A stretch of DNA of 64,000 bases from Amborella trichopoda (GCF_000471905.2 NW_006499776.1:2991065-3055064), one strand, 5' to 3'. Positions 1 through 11,182 are shown, counted from the stretch's first letter. Translations and numbers: made by a program. Notes: generated by a model not told the origin, from the letters alone.

Positions 1-4
1 GATA

Positions 5-16
5 TGTTATCAAAGC
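5..16 (+). other. Degenerate tRNA-iMet primer binding site of T1
   Basis: TGTTATCAAAGC differs at two of twelve positions from TGGTATCAGAGC, the usual plant initiator-Met tRNA primer site. A four-base spacer precedes it, as in element F lower down, so the 5' LTR should end immediately before position 1. Confidence 0.75.
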
Positions 17-149
17 AGCCAAGAGAGGATTCTTTGCCTAGGAAGTTTAGGAGAGTCCTTAGATTAGTTTTGGGGTAGGCAAGTGACAAGGTGGTCTTGT
101 GACTAGGTTAAAGGATGTTGAAAGCTCGTAACCACAATGCGGTTCTAGT

Positions 150-1008
150 AATGAAAATATTGAGGCACTCGACGAGTTTTACAAGACTCTGGGGGCTATG
201 ACCCAAATGATAAAGGAATCGATGCCAACCCAGTCTACTCTTACGCTCGAGCAAAATGACAGTAGCCTCATGGACAGGTTTAGGAGAATGGCACCACCAA
301 CCTTTTTAGGGCATTGAGGAGTGGAGAAGGCTAAGAGGTGGAAGAAACAGATAGAGAAAATCTTAGAGGTGCTACATTGCTCAGATGAGCAAAAAGTCAA
401 GTTAGGGGCCTTTATGTTGGAAGGGGAAGCAGAATACTGATGGGACTCGGTGAAGCAGACTTGGAGGGAGATAGGGACTGAGGTAACCTGAGAAAACTTC
501 TTGGCAGCATTTGATGAGAGGTACTTCCCTGATTCAGTCAAGGAAAGGAAGGAAGCATTATTCATTGAACTCCAGCAAGGGGGTATCACTGTTGAACAAT
601 ACGCCGCCCGATTTGCAAAGCTCTCTAGGTATGCGCCCCACATCATAAATACCGAGGCACGAAAGGTGGCTAAATTTGAAAGGAGCTTGCAACAAGATAT
701 CAAGAGTAGGGTGATGTCAACCAATATAAAGTCATACACCCCGCTGGTAGACCATGCTTTGAAGATGGAAAAAGATTGCGAGGATCGCAGGTTAAGGGAG
801 GAAGGAAAAAGGAAAGCTTTGTCGTCGGGAAAGTTTAGGAAGAAAGCTTGACAGTCTTAGAGGAGAAACCCTAGAGGGAGCCCGTACCCACCTAACCCAA
901 GGATCCCGAAGAGTCTTCCGAGCAATATGGAAAATGACCAACGCCCGATTTGTACTTATTGTGGGAGCAGCAACCACACTTCGCTGAATGCTATCGGAGT
1001 AAGAATGT
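150..1008 (+). pseudogene. T1 gag capsid region, broken
   Basis: This encodes the capsid-like part of the Gag polyprotein that packages the element RNA. Reading in one frame from about 162 gives a typical plant Ty3/gypsy gag (KQIEKILEVLHCSDEQKVKL, then FLAAFDERYFPDSVKERKEA). Stop codons interrupt it near 315, 438 and 489, two of them where related elements have Trp. The longest open piece is 501-851, after which a stop and frame change lead into the zinc knuckle. The Gag of element F (44474-46285) is a good internal reference: its Trp-rich EAQHWWR and FNEKYFPDF segments line up with this region. Confidence 0.85.
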
Positions 1009-1612
1009 ATGTCTGAAATGCAGCAAGCCTGACCATTGGGTGAAGGACTGCCCGATGATGAAGACCTAGGATTGTCCGATGACCCAAGGGCGAGTGTTCG
1101 CACTCATTGAACAAGAGGCTAAGGCCTCCACCTCGGTGATTAGAGGTATGCTCTCAATTTGTGATGTTAATGTTAAAGTCTTAACTGACCTTGGATCCTT
1201 TCATTCATTTGTTGCACCGCATTTTGCCTGTTACATGAATGTCGCACCTGCACGTCTCAATTATAGTTTAGTAGTATGCACGCCTGTGGGAGGCTCTATA
1301 GAGACTGATAGAATATATAGACAGTGTAAGCTCCCGATTGATGGGTGTGACCTACCAGTGGATCTAATCCACCTAGATATTCAAGACTTTGATGTGATTC
1401 TAGGCATGGATTGGTTGTTTACACACCATGCCACCATTAATTTCCATGAAAATATGGTAACCTTTAAATGCCCCGATCAAGCAGAAATACACTTCAAGGG
1501 CATTAGGGACAATTCCCCACTGCACCTCATCTCTGCCCTTCAAGCCTCTCACCTTCTGGCTAAAAAGTGTGAACGGTACCTAGCTAATGTGGTAGAGAAT
1601 CGGAATGTTTAG
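1009..1612 (+). pseudogene. T1 zinc knuckle and aspartic protease
   Basis: A CCHC zinc knuckle, CLKCSKPDHWVKDC, lies at about 1009-1050, followed by a retropepsin-like domain in the same frame from 1079. The active-site region reads VLTDLGSFHSF where the family normally has D-S-G-(S/A)-T-H-S-F, so the residue after the catalytic Asp is changed. The downstream hallmark DFDVILGMDWL is intact. The domain ends at a TAG near 1612, just before the RT linker. The protease would process the Gag-Pol polyprotein; here it is not expected to work. Confidence 0.88.
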
Positions 1613-1618
1613 ACCCAG

Positions 1619-2530
1619 TTGGAAGGGATACCGGTAGTAAAAGAATACCCTGAGGTGTTCCCAGAGGAGTTGTCATCCCTACCTCTAGAAAGAGAAATCG
1701 AATTTGAGATAGATGTAGTACCTGGCACTACTCCCATCTCCAAAGCCCCATATAGAATGGCTCCAACTAAATTGAAAGAGTTAAAAGAGCAATTGCAGGA
1801 ATTATTGGATAAAGGATTCATCCGACCTAGTGTGTCGCCTTGGGGAGAACCGGTCTTGTTTATGAAGAAAAAAGATGGGTCCTTGAGATTATGTATTGAC
1901 TATAGGAAGTTGAACCAAGTGACAGTGAAAAAAAAGTACCCTCTGCCTAGGATTGACGACCTCTTTGACCAGCTCCAAGGGACCCAAGTGTTTTCAAAGA
2001 TTGAACTTCGATCGGGTTATCATCAATTGTGAGTCAATGAGGGGGACATTCCAAAGACTGCCTTCAAAACTCGATACAGTCACTATGAGTTTTTTGTGAT
2101 GCCATTCGAGTTAACCAACGCCCCTGCTGTGTTCATGGATTTGATGGATAAGGTGTTCAGACCCTTCCTTGATGACTTTGTAGTAGTTTTCATCGATGAT
2201 ATCTTGGTATATTCAAAGAGTCAGGAATTGCATGAACAACATCTAAGAATGGTCTTGCAAACTTAGAAAACGGGAAGATTGTATGATAAGTTGAGCAAGA
2301 GTGAGTTTTGGCTCCCCAGTGTGGCCTTCCTTGGGCACATTAGTTCTAAGGATGGAATTACGGTCGACCCCTCTAAGATCAAAGACGTACTTAAGTGGGA
2401 ATGGTCAACAAATGTGACCAAGGTTCGTAGCTTTCTAGGGCTGACAGGGTACTAAAGGTGCTTTGTAGAAGGATTCTCAAATATAATGCTTCCCCTGACT
2501 CGACTAACCCAGAAGAATATAAAATTATAT
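1619..2530 (+). pseudogene. T1 reverse transcriptase
   Basis: The RT copies element RNA into cDNA in the virus-like particle. Recognisable blocks in order are the linker [12 protein letters not shown], fingers [20 protein letters not shown], the [13 protein letters not shown] block, [14 protein letters not shown], and the catalytic FIDDILVYS near 2190-2215. The frame carries stops at 2030-2032 (TGA where related elements have Arg), 2264-2266 (TAG) and 2453-2455 (TAA). Around 2520 the reading frame shifts by one into the RNase H frame, implying a small indel. Confidence 0.9.
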
Positions 2531-3062
2531 GGTTAGAGGAGTGTGAGAGGATTTTTCAGGAATTTAAAAAGAGACTAGTCACGGCCCCAGTACTGGCCTT
2601 GCTCAAGGGGAATGAAGACTTTGTGGTTTATACCGATGCATCCCATAAAGGGCTCAAATGTTTACTTATGCAGAGAGGTAAAGTTATTGCTTATGCCTCC
2701 AGGCAGCTAAAGCTACATGAGCAAAACCATCCCACTCATGACTTGGAGCTCGCGGCAGTAGTGTTCGCATTAAAAATCAAGAGGCACGACCTCTATGGGG
2801 CCCAGTTTAAGGTGTTCACGGACCGCACGAGCCTCAAGTACTTATTTTCCCTGAAAGAGCTGAACATGAGGCAAAGAAGATGGATGGACTTATTAAATGA
2901 TTATGATTGTACAATTGATCACCAACTGGGCAAGAATAATGTAGTAGCTGATGCATTAAGTTGAAAAGTTGTGGTCTCTGTGGTACATTTAATGGTTCGA
3001 GAAATGAAGCTGTTAGAGGATGTGGTAGAGTGGCACCCATCTCAGCCTTGTAGCGAGGGCAA
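2458..3062 (+). pseudogene. T1 RNase H
   Basis: This is the RNase H domain that removes RNA from the RNA/DNA hybrid during reverse transcription. [11 protein letters not shown] carries the first catalytic Asp, [13 protein letters not shown] the Glu helix, and [13 protein letters not shown] the next Asp, where the usual His of FTDHKSL has become Arg. NVVADALS near 2940-2960 is the final block. A TGA at 2962-2964 follows directly, where related elements read Ser-Arg (CGA to TGA would explain it). The frame shifts again near 3066 before the integrase. Confidence 0.88.
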
Positions 3063-3065
3063 GGA

Positions 3066-4097
3066 ATGCTGTCATGTTTAAGGATGGAACCCCAACTCCT
3101 TCAACAAATTCGAGCAGTCCAAAAAGGAGATCCCCAACTAATAAAAATCCTTGCAGAACTGAACATGGGAGTAAAAGGAGATTTATCTATGAGTCGTGAT
3201 GACTTGTTAAGGTTTAAAGGTCGAGTGTGTGTTCCCAATGACAAGAACATAAAAAGGGTTGTCCTAGAGGAAGCACATGACTCTCGTTACATGGTACACC
3301 TAGGGAGTACAAAGATATACCACAATTTGAAAAAGACCTTCTGGTGGAACAACATGAAGAGAGATGTGGCATAGTTTGTCGCTAAGTGTTTGACGTGTCA
3401 GCAAGTGAAGGCAGAGCATCAGAAACCTACTGGACTGCTACGACCCCTGCCCATACCAGAGTGGAAATGAAAACACATCAAGATGAACTTTGTTTCTGGA
3501 TTACAAAGATCATGTGCAGGGCATGATATTATCTAGGTCATGGTGGACTGATTAACCAAAACTGCTCACTTCTTATCGGTTTGCACAACATATGCTCTAG
3601 ACAAGCTAACTCAGTTGTACATAAGAGAAATTGTAAGATTGCATGAAGTGCCCATCAGCATTGTGTCAGATAGGGACAGTTGATTCACATCCAAATTTTG
3701 GGCAAGTCTGCAGTCAGCTCTAGGAACCAGACTTACTTGTAGCGTCGCCTTCCACACCCAAACAGATGGACAGTCAGAGAGAACCATTCAGACCTTGGAG
3801 GACATGTTCAGGGCATGTGTCACTGACTTTAAGGGGAGCTGGGAAGACCATCTACCTCTGATAGAATTTTCCTATAATAACAGTTTCCAAGCCAGTATTC
3901 AGATGGCACCTTATGAGGCCCTGTATGGAAGAAAGTGTAGGTCGTCCATCTGTTGGGATGAGGTGGGCGAAAGAAAATTATTAGGGCCCGAAATAGTTCA
4001 GATGACTTCTGAGAAGATTGCCTTAATTAGAGAGCGGCTCAAGACTGCCCAAAGTCGGCAAAAGAGCTACACCGATAACCGCTGGAGAAACCTCTAG
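3066..4097 (+). pseudogene. T1 integrase, multiple stops
   Basis: The integrase inserts the cDNA into the genome. The HHCC zinc module spans about 3270-3400 (HDSRYMVHLGSTKIYHNL, then CLTCQQVK). The catalytic DDE core follows: Asp in MVD near 3545, Asp in SDRDS near 3670, and Glu in TDGQSERTIQTLEDM near 3765-3800. In-frame stops lie near 3372, 3468, 3535, 3548 and 3681. Most fall at Trp, Arg or Gln positions of the family. The C-terminal part from 3795 is open to a TAG at 4095-4097. Confidence 0.88.
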
Positions 4098-4103
4098 TTT
4101 GAA

Positions 4104-4505
4104 GTGGGGGATCGAATCTTCCTAAAAATATCACCAACCAAGGGTATTACGAGATTTGGTAAAAAGGGAAAATTAAGCCCACGATTCATTGGGCCTTTTG
4201 AAATCCTGGAAATAATTGGAAGTGTGGCTTACCGACTTGCTCTGCCACCTAAACTGGCCAGCATCCACAATGTCTTTCATTTATCATTGCTGAGGAAATA
4301 TCGACCTGACCCTTCCCATGTCTTGGAGTATGAACCAATCCCGTTCAAGGAAGATTTGACCTATGTTGATCGACCAATTGGGATATTAGACAGGAGAGTA
4401 CAAGTGTTGCACAATAAAGAAATTCCTCTGGTCCGGGTATAATGGCAGTATCATCAAGCGAAGAATCGACATGGGAATGGGAGGACGAAATTAGGGAGAA
4501 ATAAC
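4104..4505 (+). pseudogene. T1 integrase C-terminus with chromodomain-like end
   Basis: The GDRIFLKISP and KLSPRFIGPFEILEIIG segments are the SH3-like integrase C-terminal domain. VFHLSLLRKYRPDPSHVLEY follows, then the chromodomain-like tail (ILDRRVQVLHNKEIPLVRV). A TAA near 4440 and a one-base frame change follow; in the next frame the tail continues as ESTWEWEDEIREK, the expected chromodomain end. In chromovirus elements this domain is thought to steer integration to heterochromatin. Confidence 0.82.
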
Positions 4506-4552
4506 CACCACATTTTTAGTTAATGTTGATATGATTTTGAGGACAAAATCCC

Positions 4553-4566
4553 TTTTAAGGGGGGGA
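4553..4566 (+). other. Polypurine tract of T1
   Basis: TTTTAAGGGGGGGA lies directly upstream of the 3' LTR and would prime plus-strand DNA synthesis. The position and G-run are typical for plant Ty3/gypsy elements. Confidence 0.85.
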
Positions 4567-4569
4567 TGA

Positions 4570-6060
4570 TGTAAAGGCCACAATTTGACTAAACTGGACC
4601 ACTCGCAGCAATGGAGAGAGAGAGGGAAGTCGAACAAGATGGAAGCGCAAGCCCAGCGCTAAGGGCAACGATTAACGCCGTCTGGGTGGCTTGGCCTAGT
4701 GTCATCCATGTAGAAAAAAGTTTTCGCCACACGGAAAAGTTGTAAGGATTATTGCCACGCGCAATAGGCGTAAGAGTATCGTGGTGCGCGAAAGGCATAA
4801 GAAGCATTACAGTGTGCAAAGGAGACTAATGCTGCGCTTGAAACTAAGTATCACCAGTGGGAGTATCGCCTCGTGCGTATCATCGACTGGAGCATCGCCG
4901 CGAGCTTATCACCGCCTGGTGTAACGTCATGCACGGTTGGTCATATGTGCAGCATTCAGCGGTGTCAACGCTATGCCATATCTGTCAGTATCGTATCGAG
5001 TGTGTCAACACCGCGTTGTGTGTGTGACGCCAGCCACAGCCATTTTCCCACCTACCGCGTAGTCGGCCACAGTGAGCTTCACCAAATCCCACCAACCCTC
5101 ACCTACTCCCACGCCTTTAAGTAGCACCCTCGACCCATCGCCGCTCTCTTTTCCTTTCCCTTTCCATATTTTTTTCCCTTTCCATATTTTTTTCCCTTTC
5201 CTTTACGCTATGCGCACGGACTGCACCATTGTCTTGGGGAGGCCTCTGGAATGAAGATGACTGCGTGAAGCTGTTGTGCGGTGCACCAAGGATGGTGGGC
5301 GGGCTGCATGAAGGGAGTGGGGAGCGTCGTGAGCCTATAAGTGGATTTAGTTTCTATGCATCCATAGTTTACGTAAATAAAAAATATTGAGAATGGGTAA
5401 GATGATTGAATGAAAATGTGAAGAATGAATGGGTTAACATGAGGTTGAATATTCAGTTTTTGTGCTTCTCAATGCCATGACTATTTTTACCAAATATATG
5501 ATCTTTTCACTTATGGACACTCATGAAATTGGTCACTGTGAGACTCCTTATCATGAATAAGGTTCCAAGCCCAAAGTGTAGCTTGGCTAGGAAATATTAA
5601 GTGCTCTTTAAAAGCATGTTAACTTGAGCATATGAATTTCCATAACTGTGACTGCTTTTGCATCAACGTGTTTGATGGCCAAATGGCATCCAAATGGGAC
5701 CAAACCTATCTCGAAGGAAAGGCATGGATGTCTCCTTTAACTCAACTTTTTATGTCATGATGAAATTTCTCCTAGAAGAAAAGATATGGCCTAAAATGTC
5801 GAGGCATGACACTGCTCATAGTCGCTGCTAATTCCAGTAGTTGTGGCCCTCCTTGAGCAATGCTTTTGACCTAGCAAATAGTGTCTAAAAACCTTAAAAC
5901 TTCCACCATTGGAAAGGTTTATGAATGTACTCAAAGTTGTATGTTTTGAGTTTTTTTAAAATTTCCTACAGATTTTGAATTATGACCTAAAATGTATGTC
6001 ATTGCGTACTGTTGCAGGGAAGATTTCCGACAACTAATGCTCACCTTGTACTGAGCTATT
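4570..6060 (+). repeat. 3' LTR of T1, right end unresolved
   Basis: The LTR begins with TGTAAAGGCC right after the polypurine tract (4567, TGATGT, is an alternative start). It carries GC-rich upstream sequence, a pyrimidine run at 5139-5205 with a repeated CCCTTTCCATATTTTTTT motif, and AT-rich sequence from about 5340. No partner LTR is in the window, so its 3' end cannot be fixed. The text style changes at about 6060-6130. No coding sequence is credible here. Confidence 0.65.
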
Positions 6061-6514
6061 GACCCATCAAATGGCCCCCAAATTTTTTCAAATTACTATC
6101 TTTGTAAAGTTTTGTGTATTAGCTCAGATGATTCCCCTAATTCTTTCAAATTACTATCTTTTTAATCCCCAATGAGTTTGTTTCGTACCAACATCCTAGT
6201 GAGAGTCACACCCTATTGCAACCCAATATCCCCAGGGAGCTCGGTCCATGCTTGTCTTCTCAACCCCAGCAGATTTATGCTTGTACTCCAGACTGTCACC
6301 GTCAATGGAGTTACATGAAGCCCCATCATTATTCCTATGGATTCACACAGGCCCCGTAATCCCCAATGAAGATTTGCTTCCACTTGCCACTCTTCGTAGG
6401 ACCACCATCTTCATCTAAAGCTCTCTGCTTGTGAATAGCCTTAACTATTTTATCCCCAGGGAGTCAGATTGTTATTCACAGACCTATCCTCCATGGAGCT
6501 TCATTCACATGTCG

Positions 6515-7000
6515 ACACACGTAATGGTCCATGCTGCATGACCTTAAACTGCACAACCATGGTCCATATTGCATGACCTTAAACTGCACAGCCATGGTCC
6601 AAACTATATGACCTTAAACTGTAGCGGAGGTCTAGTTGCACGACCTTAAACTACATGGTCCTTGCTGCATGACCATAAACTACATAGCCATGGTCCATGG
6701 TGCATGACCTTAAACTGCACAGCCATAGTCCAAACTATATGACCTTAAACTGTAGCGGAGGTCTAGTTGCATGACCTTAAACTGTATGGTCCTAGTTGCA
6801 TGACTTTAAACTATATAGCCATGGTCCATGCTGCATAACCTTTAACTGCACAGCCATGGTCCAAACTATATGACCTTAAACTGTAGCGGAGGTCTAGTTG
6901 CATGATCTTAAACTGCATGGTCCTCGTTGCATGACTTTAAACTGCATATGCACGGTCTAAGCTATATGACCTTAAACAATAGTACACGTCCTGGCTGCAT
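6515..7000 (+). repeat. 131-bp higher-order tandem repeat of GCATGACCTTAAACTG motifs
   Basis: Three higher-order copies start at 6590, 6721 and 6852 with the phrase AGCCAT(G/A)GTCCAAACTATA, giving a period of exactly 131 bp. Each holds about four short motifs close to TGCATGACCTTAAACTG at 25-35 bp spacing. More degenerate copies occur to about 7040 and again at 7490-7580. Confidence 0.85.
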
Positions 7001-7157
7001 GATGTTAAAATGCTTTGCACAGGTCCAGGAGGCATGACTTTAAAGATGCCGCCACATAGACGTATACCCCTCTTACGTGCATCTTTACATATGTCCTCCC
7101 CAACTGACCAATTCGTGTGCACACACCACCTTTATTACCTCCCCAGTGAGTCCATTC

Positions 7158-7399
7158 ATCATTACCAACTTCCACCATTCCCCAGTGAGTCTTACCCATG
7201 CTCACGAAATGACGAGCCATCTCACCACCCATACTCGCCTTCAGCTAGTGGGTCACCATTACACACCCACCATCTATTCATCATTACCAGCTTCCACCAT
7301 TCCCAGTGAGTCTTACCCATGCTCACGAAATGGTAAGCCATCTCACCACCCATACTCTCCGTCAGCTAGTGTGTCACCATTATTCACCCACCATTCATT
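7158..7399. repeat. 121-bp direct tandem duplication
   Basis: Two copies start at 7158 and 7279, and a third begins at 7400 but stops after a few bases. Each copy carries CCAGTGAGTCTTACCCATGC followed by a stretch ending in TCACCCACCAT-type sequence. It lies inside the family-D 3' internal region. Short open frames here are by-products of the repeat. Confidence 0.8.
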
Positions 7400-7599
7400 C
7401 ATCATCAACTCTTCATAGGCAACCTCGTGCCATCTCCTCAAAAGTGAGTCAAAGCCACAATCACTCTCACTGCCATTCACCACCACTACAGTCCTGCTAT
7501 ATGACCCTAAAATATAGTACACGTTCTGGCTGCATGACTTTAAAAGGCTTCGCACAGGTCTCAAAGGCACGACCCTAAAAACATGCCTTCACAAAAAAA

Positions 7600-7770
7600 A
7601 GGGCATGGTGTACACCTGAACATGGGAACACCATGAGTAAAAATTACGGATGGGCATGGTCACGAAACCATGAGTAAGAGAGTTCCATGGAAAACAAAAT
7701 CCAGGCACGGTGAAAACCCCCAAAGGGTATCGTGAGCAAAAACAGATGAAAAGGGTGGACATGACTATAA
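7600..7770 (+). repeat. Tandem hairpin motifs (GGCATGGTG ... CACCATGAGTAAAA)
   Basis: Three successive units each pair a CATGGTG/CACGGTG arm with a complementary CACCATG/CATGAGT-type arm around a short loop (near 7604-7640, 7650-7680 and 7695-7740), each followed by AGTAAAA or AGCAAAA. The same arrangement recurs after gag in the other family-D copy (56895-57180). Confidence 0.6.
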
Positions 7771-8382
7771 GTTCATGGGTAAAAGAGCCTAGAAATAACA
7801 GAAGTTGGTAAAACCGTCTTTACGGCGCCACTTCAATTGTCCAAGTGAAAACACACAAAAGGGCGCTTGGACTGATGACACAGGTTCACGCATGACCACC
7901 GCCTCAGCTGACACTCAATTTCTAAAACAATCACAATCCTAGTGATGTCTACCTAAAATCCTCAAATGTAAAACATCAGCCAATACAAAATGGCTCGTTG
8001 GGGAGTAAGAGCCGCATAAGATGTCCCTCACTTCAAACATCAACAACATGGCTCGCATGGGAGTGAAAGCCCATAAGATCTCCCAACAACAACAAGAGTC
8101 CTCGAGGGTGAGGTCGATGACCAAAAGATACCTTTAAAATGCTAAAAACCATCACAAAGGCAAGAAACTGATGAAGCCAAGGTCTAACCTACTACAGGCT
8201 TCAAGGTATTCCTTGCCAAATCCCCTAGCCTACATGGGACCAAACTTTCAGGATGGATCAAAAGCCGCCACTGAACCCTACTAGACGGGACCTACAGAGA
8301 TACCCTGAGCATCAAAAGCAAACCTGGTGTAGCAGCAAACAATGTCGACCAAAAGGCTCTTAGCACTGGGCCTCCACGTACG

Positions 8383-8660
8383 CCTAATTCTGTCCGAGGA
8401 GGTCCCTACAAAGGCCTTACGCTTTAGAATCGCAAATAGTCCCTCGAGGGTGAGGACTTCGACACGATCCCTCAAGCCTAATTCTATCCAAGGAGGTCCC
8501 TACAAAGGCCTCACGCTTCAGAATCACAAATAGTCCCTCGAGGGTGAGGACTTCAACATGATCCCTCAGGCCTGATTCTGTCTGAGGAGGTGCCTCACGC
8601 TTCAGAATCACAAATAGTCCCTTGAGGGTGAGAACTTCGACAAGATCCCTCAAACTTCCC
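8383..8660. repeat. 94-bp tandem repeat, three copies
   Basis: Copies start at 8383, 8477 and 8571 (period 94), the last one shortened. Each has CCTAATTCTGTCCGAGGAGG, an AGAATC-ACAAATAG stretch and the palindromic core GTCCCTCGAGGG. It lies immediately upstream of LTR A. The matching minus-strand reading frames are repeat artefacts. Confidence 0.85.
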
Positions 8661-8712
8661 TAATGATTGCACTTCTCGATTCTCTCGAAGCACAACATTC
8701 GGTGGGGCATGC

Positions 8713-11182
8713 TGTTGGAAGATATTTTTCGTCATCATGGGGCCCCGGCTCAATAAAGCCTAGCAAATAGTGGAAATCCTGACAGTCTCAAAATAGCCCC
8801 AGAACTGGACAAGATCTTCATAAGGTCTCTCAAAAGTCTCCCATCAAGTTTTGTCGCATTTGAATATGTCTAAGGCAATGCAGACTGAGGAGCAGTTTTA
8901 GTAGAATCGGACACTCTAGGAAGAAGTTATAGGCAAAAGAGAGAAACAGAAGGAGCCGTATGCTATTCCCGTGCGGCCACCCTACAACTCTACACCATTG
9001 AAGGGACAGTCACGACCGGTGACTTTCGATGCTCATATCTCACCTGTCTCAAGTCGCTCTCAAATTTTGTGAGCATGTTCGTCGCATCAAGATGAGTAAT
9101 TCGATATGTGGCACACTCCGTGACAATACCCGAGCTCGAAGAAAACCTAGAGAGAAGTTGTTGATCCGTGAAAAAAGTACAAGAAAATTCAGCAGCATCG
9201 TGCCTCGCTCGAGCGGTCGAATCACGCAGCTCGAGAGCCTGATCGATGCGAAATCAATTCCATCTCGTGCGTAAGGTCTCAGGCCATCTCTGACTTGAAC
9301 CTCGTACACGATGAATGGTCAGATTCCACACACGAAGCCGAAGAAGACACTGCAAATTCTGTCACTTGAATTCCAGATTCGGGCCAATATTCCAAGGTTG
9401 CAAAATCTTCTTTCGAGTATGGAATCGAGCTGCGTTTGTTGGCCCGTAATCGTAACGGCATGCTCAGTGTGATCTAGCAAATAAATCATCGAAAAACATC
9501 GAAGAACAAGCACACTATCGATCCAAAGTTTTAAGATCCATTCAGATTTCAAGTCACATGATCGTACACTAAAAACAAGATCCTTGGCTCGAAGTTGTTA
9601 TCAAATTGATCGCCAAGCCGAGCCCTTTAAGAAAACAATCATCTTTCGATCAACCGGACATCGAAACCTCGGATTATCTATGAAAAATTCATGCACGTTC
9701 TAGGGCAACACAGGGACTGTTCTAAAATTCCACGAATTGTTAAGATGAGGAAAATCTATCATTTTGCACCCCATTTTCTAATTTCTTTTAAGTCACTTTA
9801 ATCTTAATTTTTAAAAATTGGGGTTACTTTTGATCATCCACCCATGTTTGGGGCAAATTCTATATATACGTACCATCATTGTACGTACTAGAGGACTCAA
9901 CCTTTCACATAAGAGAGAGTTTTTACTTAATACAGTTTCTCTTTCTTCTCATTATTGGGTCACGTTTGAGAGAGAGTATGGTGAGAGAAAATTTTGGATC
10001 GGTACCCCTAGGTTAGAGGTAAATCTTCTCTCTCTTCTTTTTCTTTTCTTCTTCTTTCTCTTCTCTTCTCTCTTCTTCCTCCCCTTCGCTTGAGTTTTCC
10101 TCGGAGGCCATGCACGGCAGTGGCAGTGTCGTGCATGCCTCTTCGATGATCTCACAGGTCACACATGGCGATAGAAGCGTCATGCTCGAGCTCTCTTCCC
10201 CCTCTGTCTTCGTCTCTATCTCCCGGTGAGACTTGCAGATGGAACTGCTCATCGCCGTCTACGGACGTATCCTCAACATCTCAGTGAGGAACGTGGGCAA
10301 CAAAGCCTATTGCTCTCTACGGGGGCTTCACCTTGACGCGAGACTATTACAGGCTGCAATGTTCATCGTCGTCCGCAAAGGGGTCGCGGCAATACCCGTC
10401 GCCACGAGAAGGCTCCTTCCGTGCCTCTCTGTGCCCGCCGTTGTGCACCTCACGGGAAATTATCAACATGCGCCTCGTCAGGAGTCATCGCCGTCCGCAA
10501 GGGACGTGTTGCTTCCTCGCATTACCAATGGCAATGCTCATTGCCGTCCTCGGGCTTCCTCTCATATTCCATGACTGGTACCGTGTGCCTCACGGAAGCT
10601 ATCATCGTGAGCCTCACTAGAAGCCATCGCTGCCTGCAAGGACGTGACATCTTTTCATGGTGCTAACGGCAATACCGATTGTCGTTTGGGTCCTTCCCCT
10701 TCTGCTATCTCACTCTTTCTCTTCGTCCCCTTTTCGTCTCCTCATTATTTTCTCCCTTTACTTGATTGAGGGTAGACTTAGCCTAGCGCCTCCATATCGA
10801 TCTCGGTTTAGAGTATTGACACCGTGTTGGTCTTGAGAACCATGCCCATCTTGCTATCACTTTGAGTCACCAGCTTTCCAGCCATCATGATAGTCTCACC
10901 CCTTTGTCAAGTTTTCTTCTCCTTTCTCTCATTATTGGAAGCCTTCTGTTTCATCACTCCCTCATATGAGCATGCAATGCCCTAAGATAAGGGCGGGTCT
11001 CTTCGACCCACTTATCTCTCCAATTAACATAGAAGTGTTGTGCAAAAAATAAGAGGATTGCAGGTCAAGGGAGGTGATTTCGAACTAGCTAAAGCAGCTG
11101 GGGGGCTTTCTTCATGATCTAAGAGGGCGCCCACACGAGCTAACCCGAGTAAATCCTGAACCCACCTTAAATTTCTCTCTCA
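8713..11182 (+). repeat. LTR copy A of family D
   Basis: It starts TGTTGGAAGATATTTTTC, matching TGTTTGAAGACATTTTTC at the start of copy D (48721), and follows a G-rich tract GGTGGGGCATGC that may be the polypurine tract. A shared core promoter (CCACCCATGTTTG, TATATATA at 9861) is followed by a CT-rich stretch (10020-10085) and degenerate repeats with CATCGCCGTCCGCAAG. The end is placed at TCTCTCA (11182), five bases before a TTGGTA site also present after copy D. Length about 2470 bp. Confidence 0.75.
9837..9870 (+). promoter_or_regulatory. Core promoter of LTR A
   Basis: CCACCCATGTTTG is followed by a TATA box (TATATATACG at 9861-9870). The same pairing is present in LTR copies B, D and, on the minus strand, C, which supports it as the transcription start module of this family. 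Confidence 0.7.

Larger units (their letters stand above)
1..6060 (+). mobile_element. Ty3/gypsy retrotransposon T1 (Tekay/Del-type), decayed, 5' LTR outside window
   Basis: The window starts at the primer binding site and runs through gag, zinc knuckle, protease, RT, RNase H, integrase, chromodomain-like C-terminus, polypurine tract and 3' LTR, the order of Ty3/gypsy elements. The chromodomain-type end, the large LTR and the peptides around the RT core ([23 protein letters not shown]) point to the Tekay/Del lineage. The coding part (about 150-4500) is interrupted by many stop codons and at least three frame changes, so it cannot be active. The right boundary is uncertain: LTR-like sequence gives way around 6060-6130 to repeat-rich DNA of another family. 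Confidence 0.93.
6060..8712 (+). mobile_element. 3' internal region of a family-D retroelement (repeat-rich, non-coding)
   Basis: This block ends exactly where LTR copy A begins and carries the same kinds of arrays that follow gag in the right-hand family-D element (56630-57180): GCATGACCTTAAAC-type motifs and hairpins built on GGCATGGTG / CACCATG. I read it as the 3' end of a related element whose LTR is 8713-11182; its gag would have lain to the left and has been lost. 6130-6500 and 7770-8380 hold no gene or clear repeat that I can support. Confidence 0.6.
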
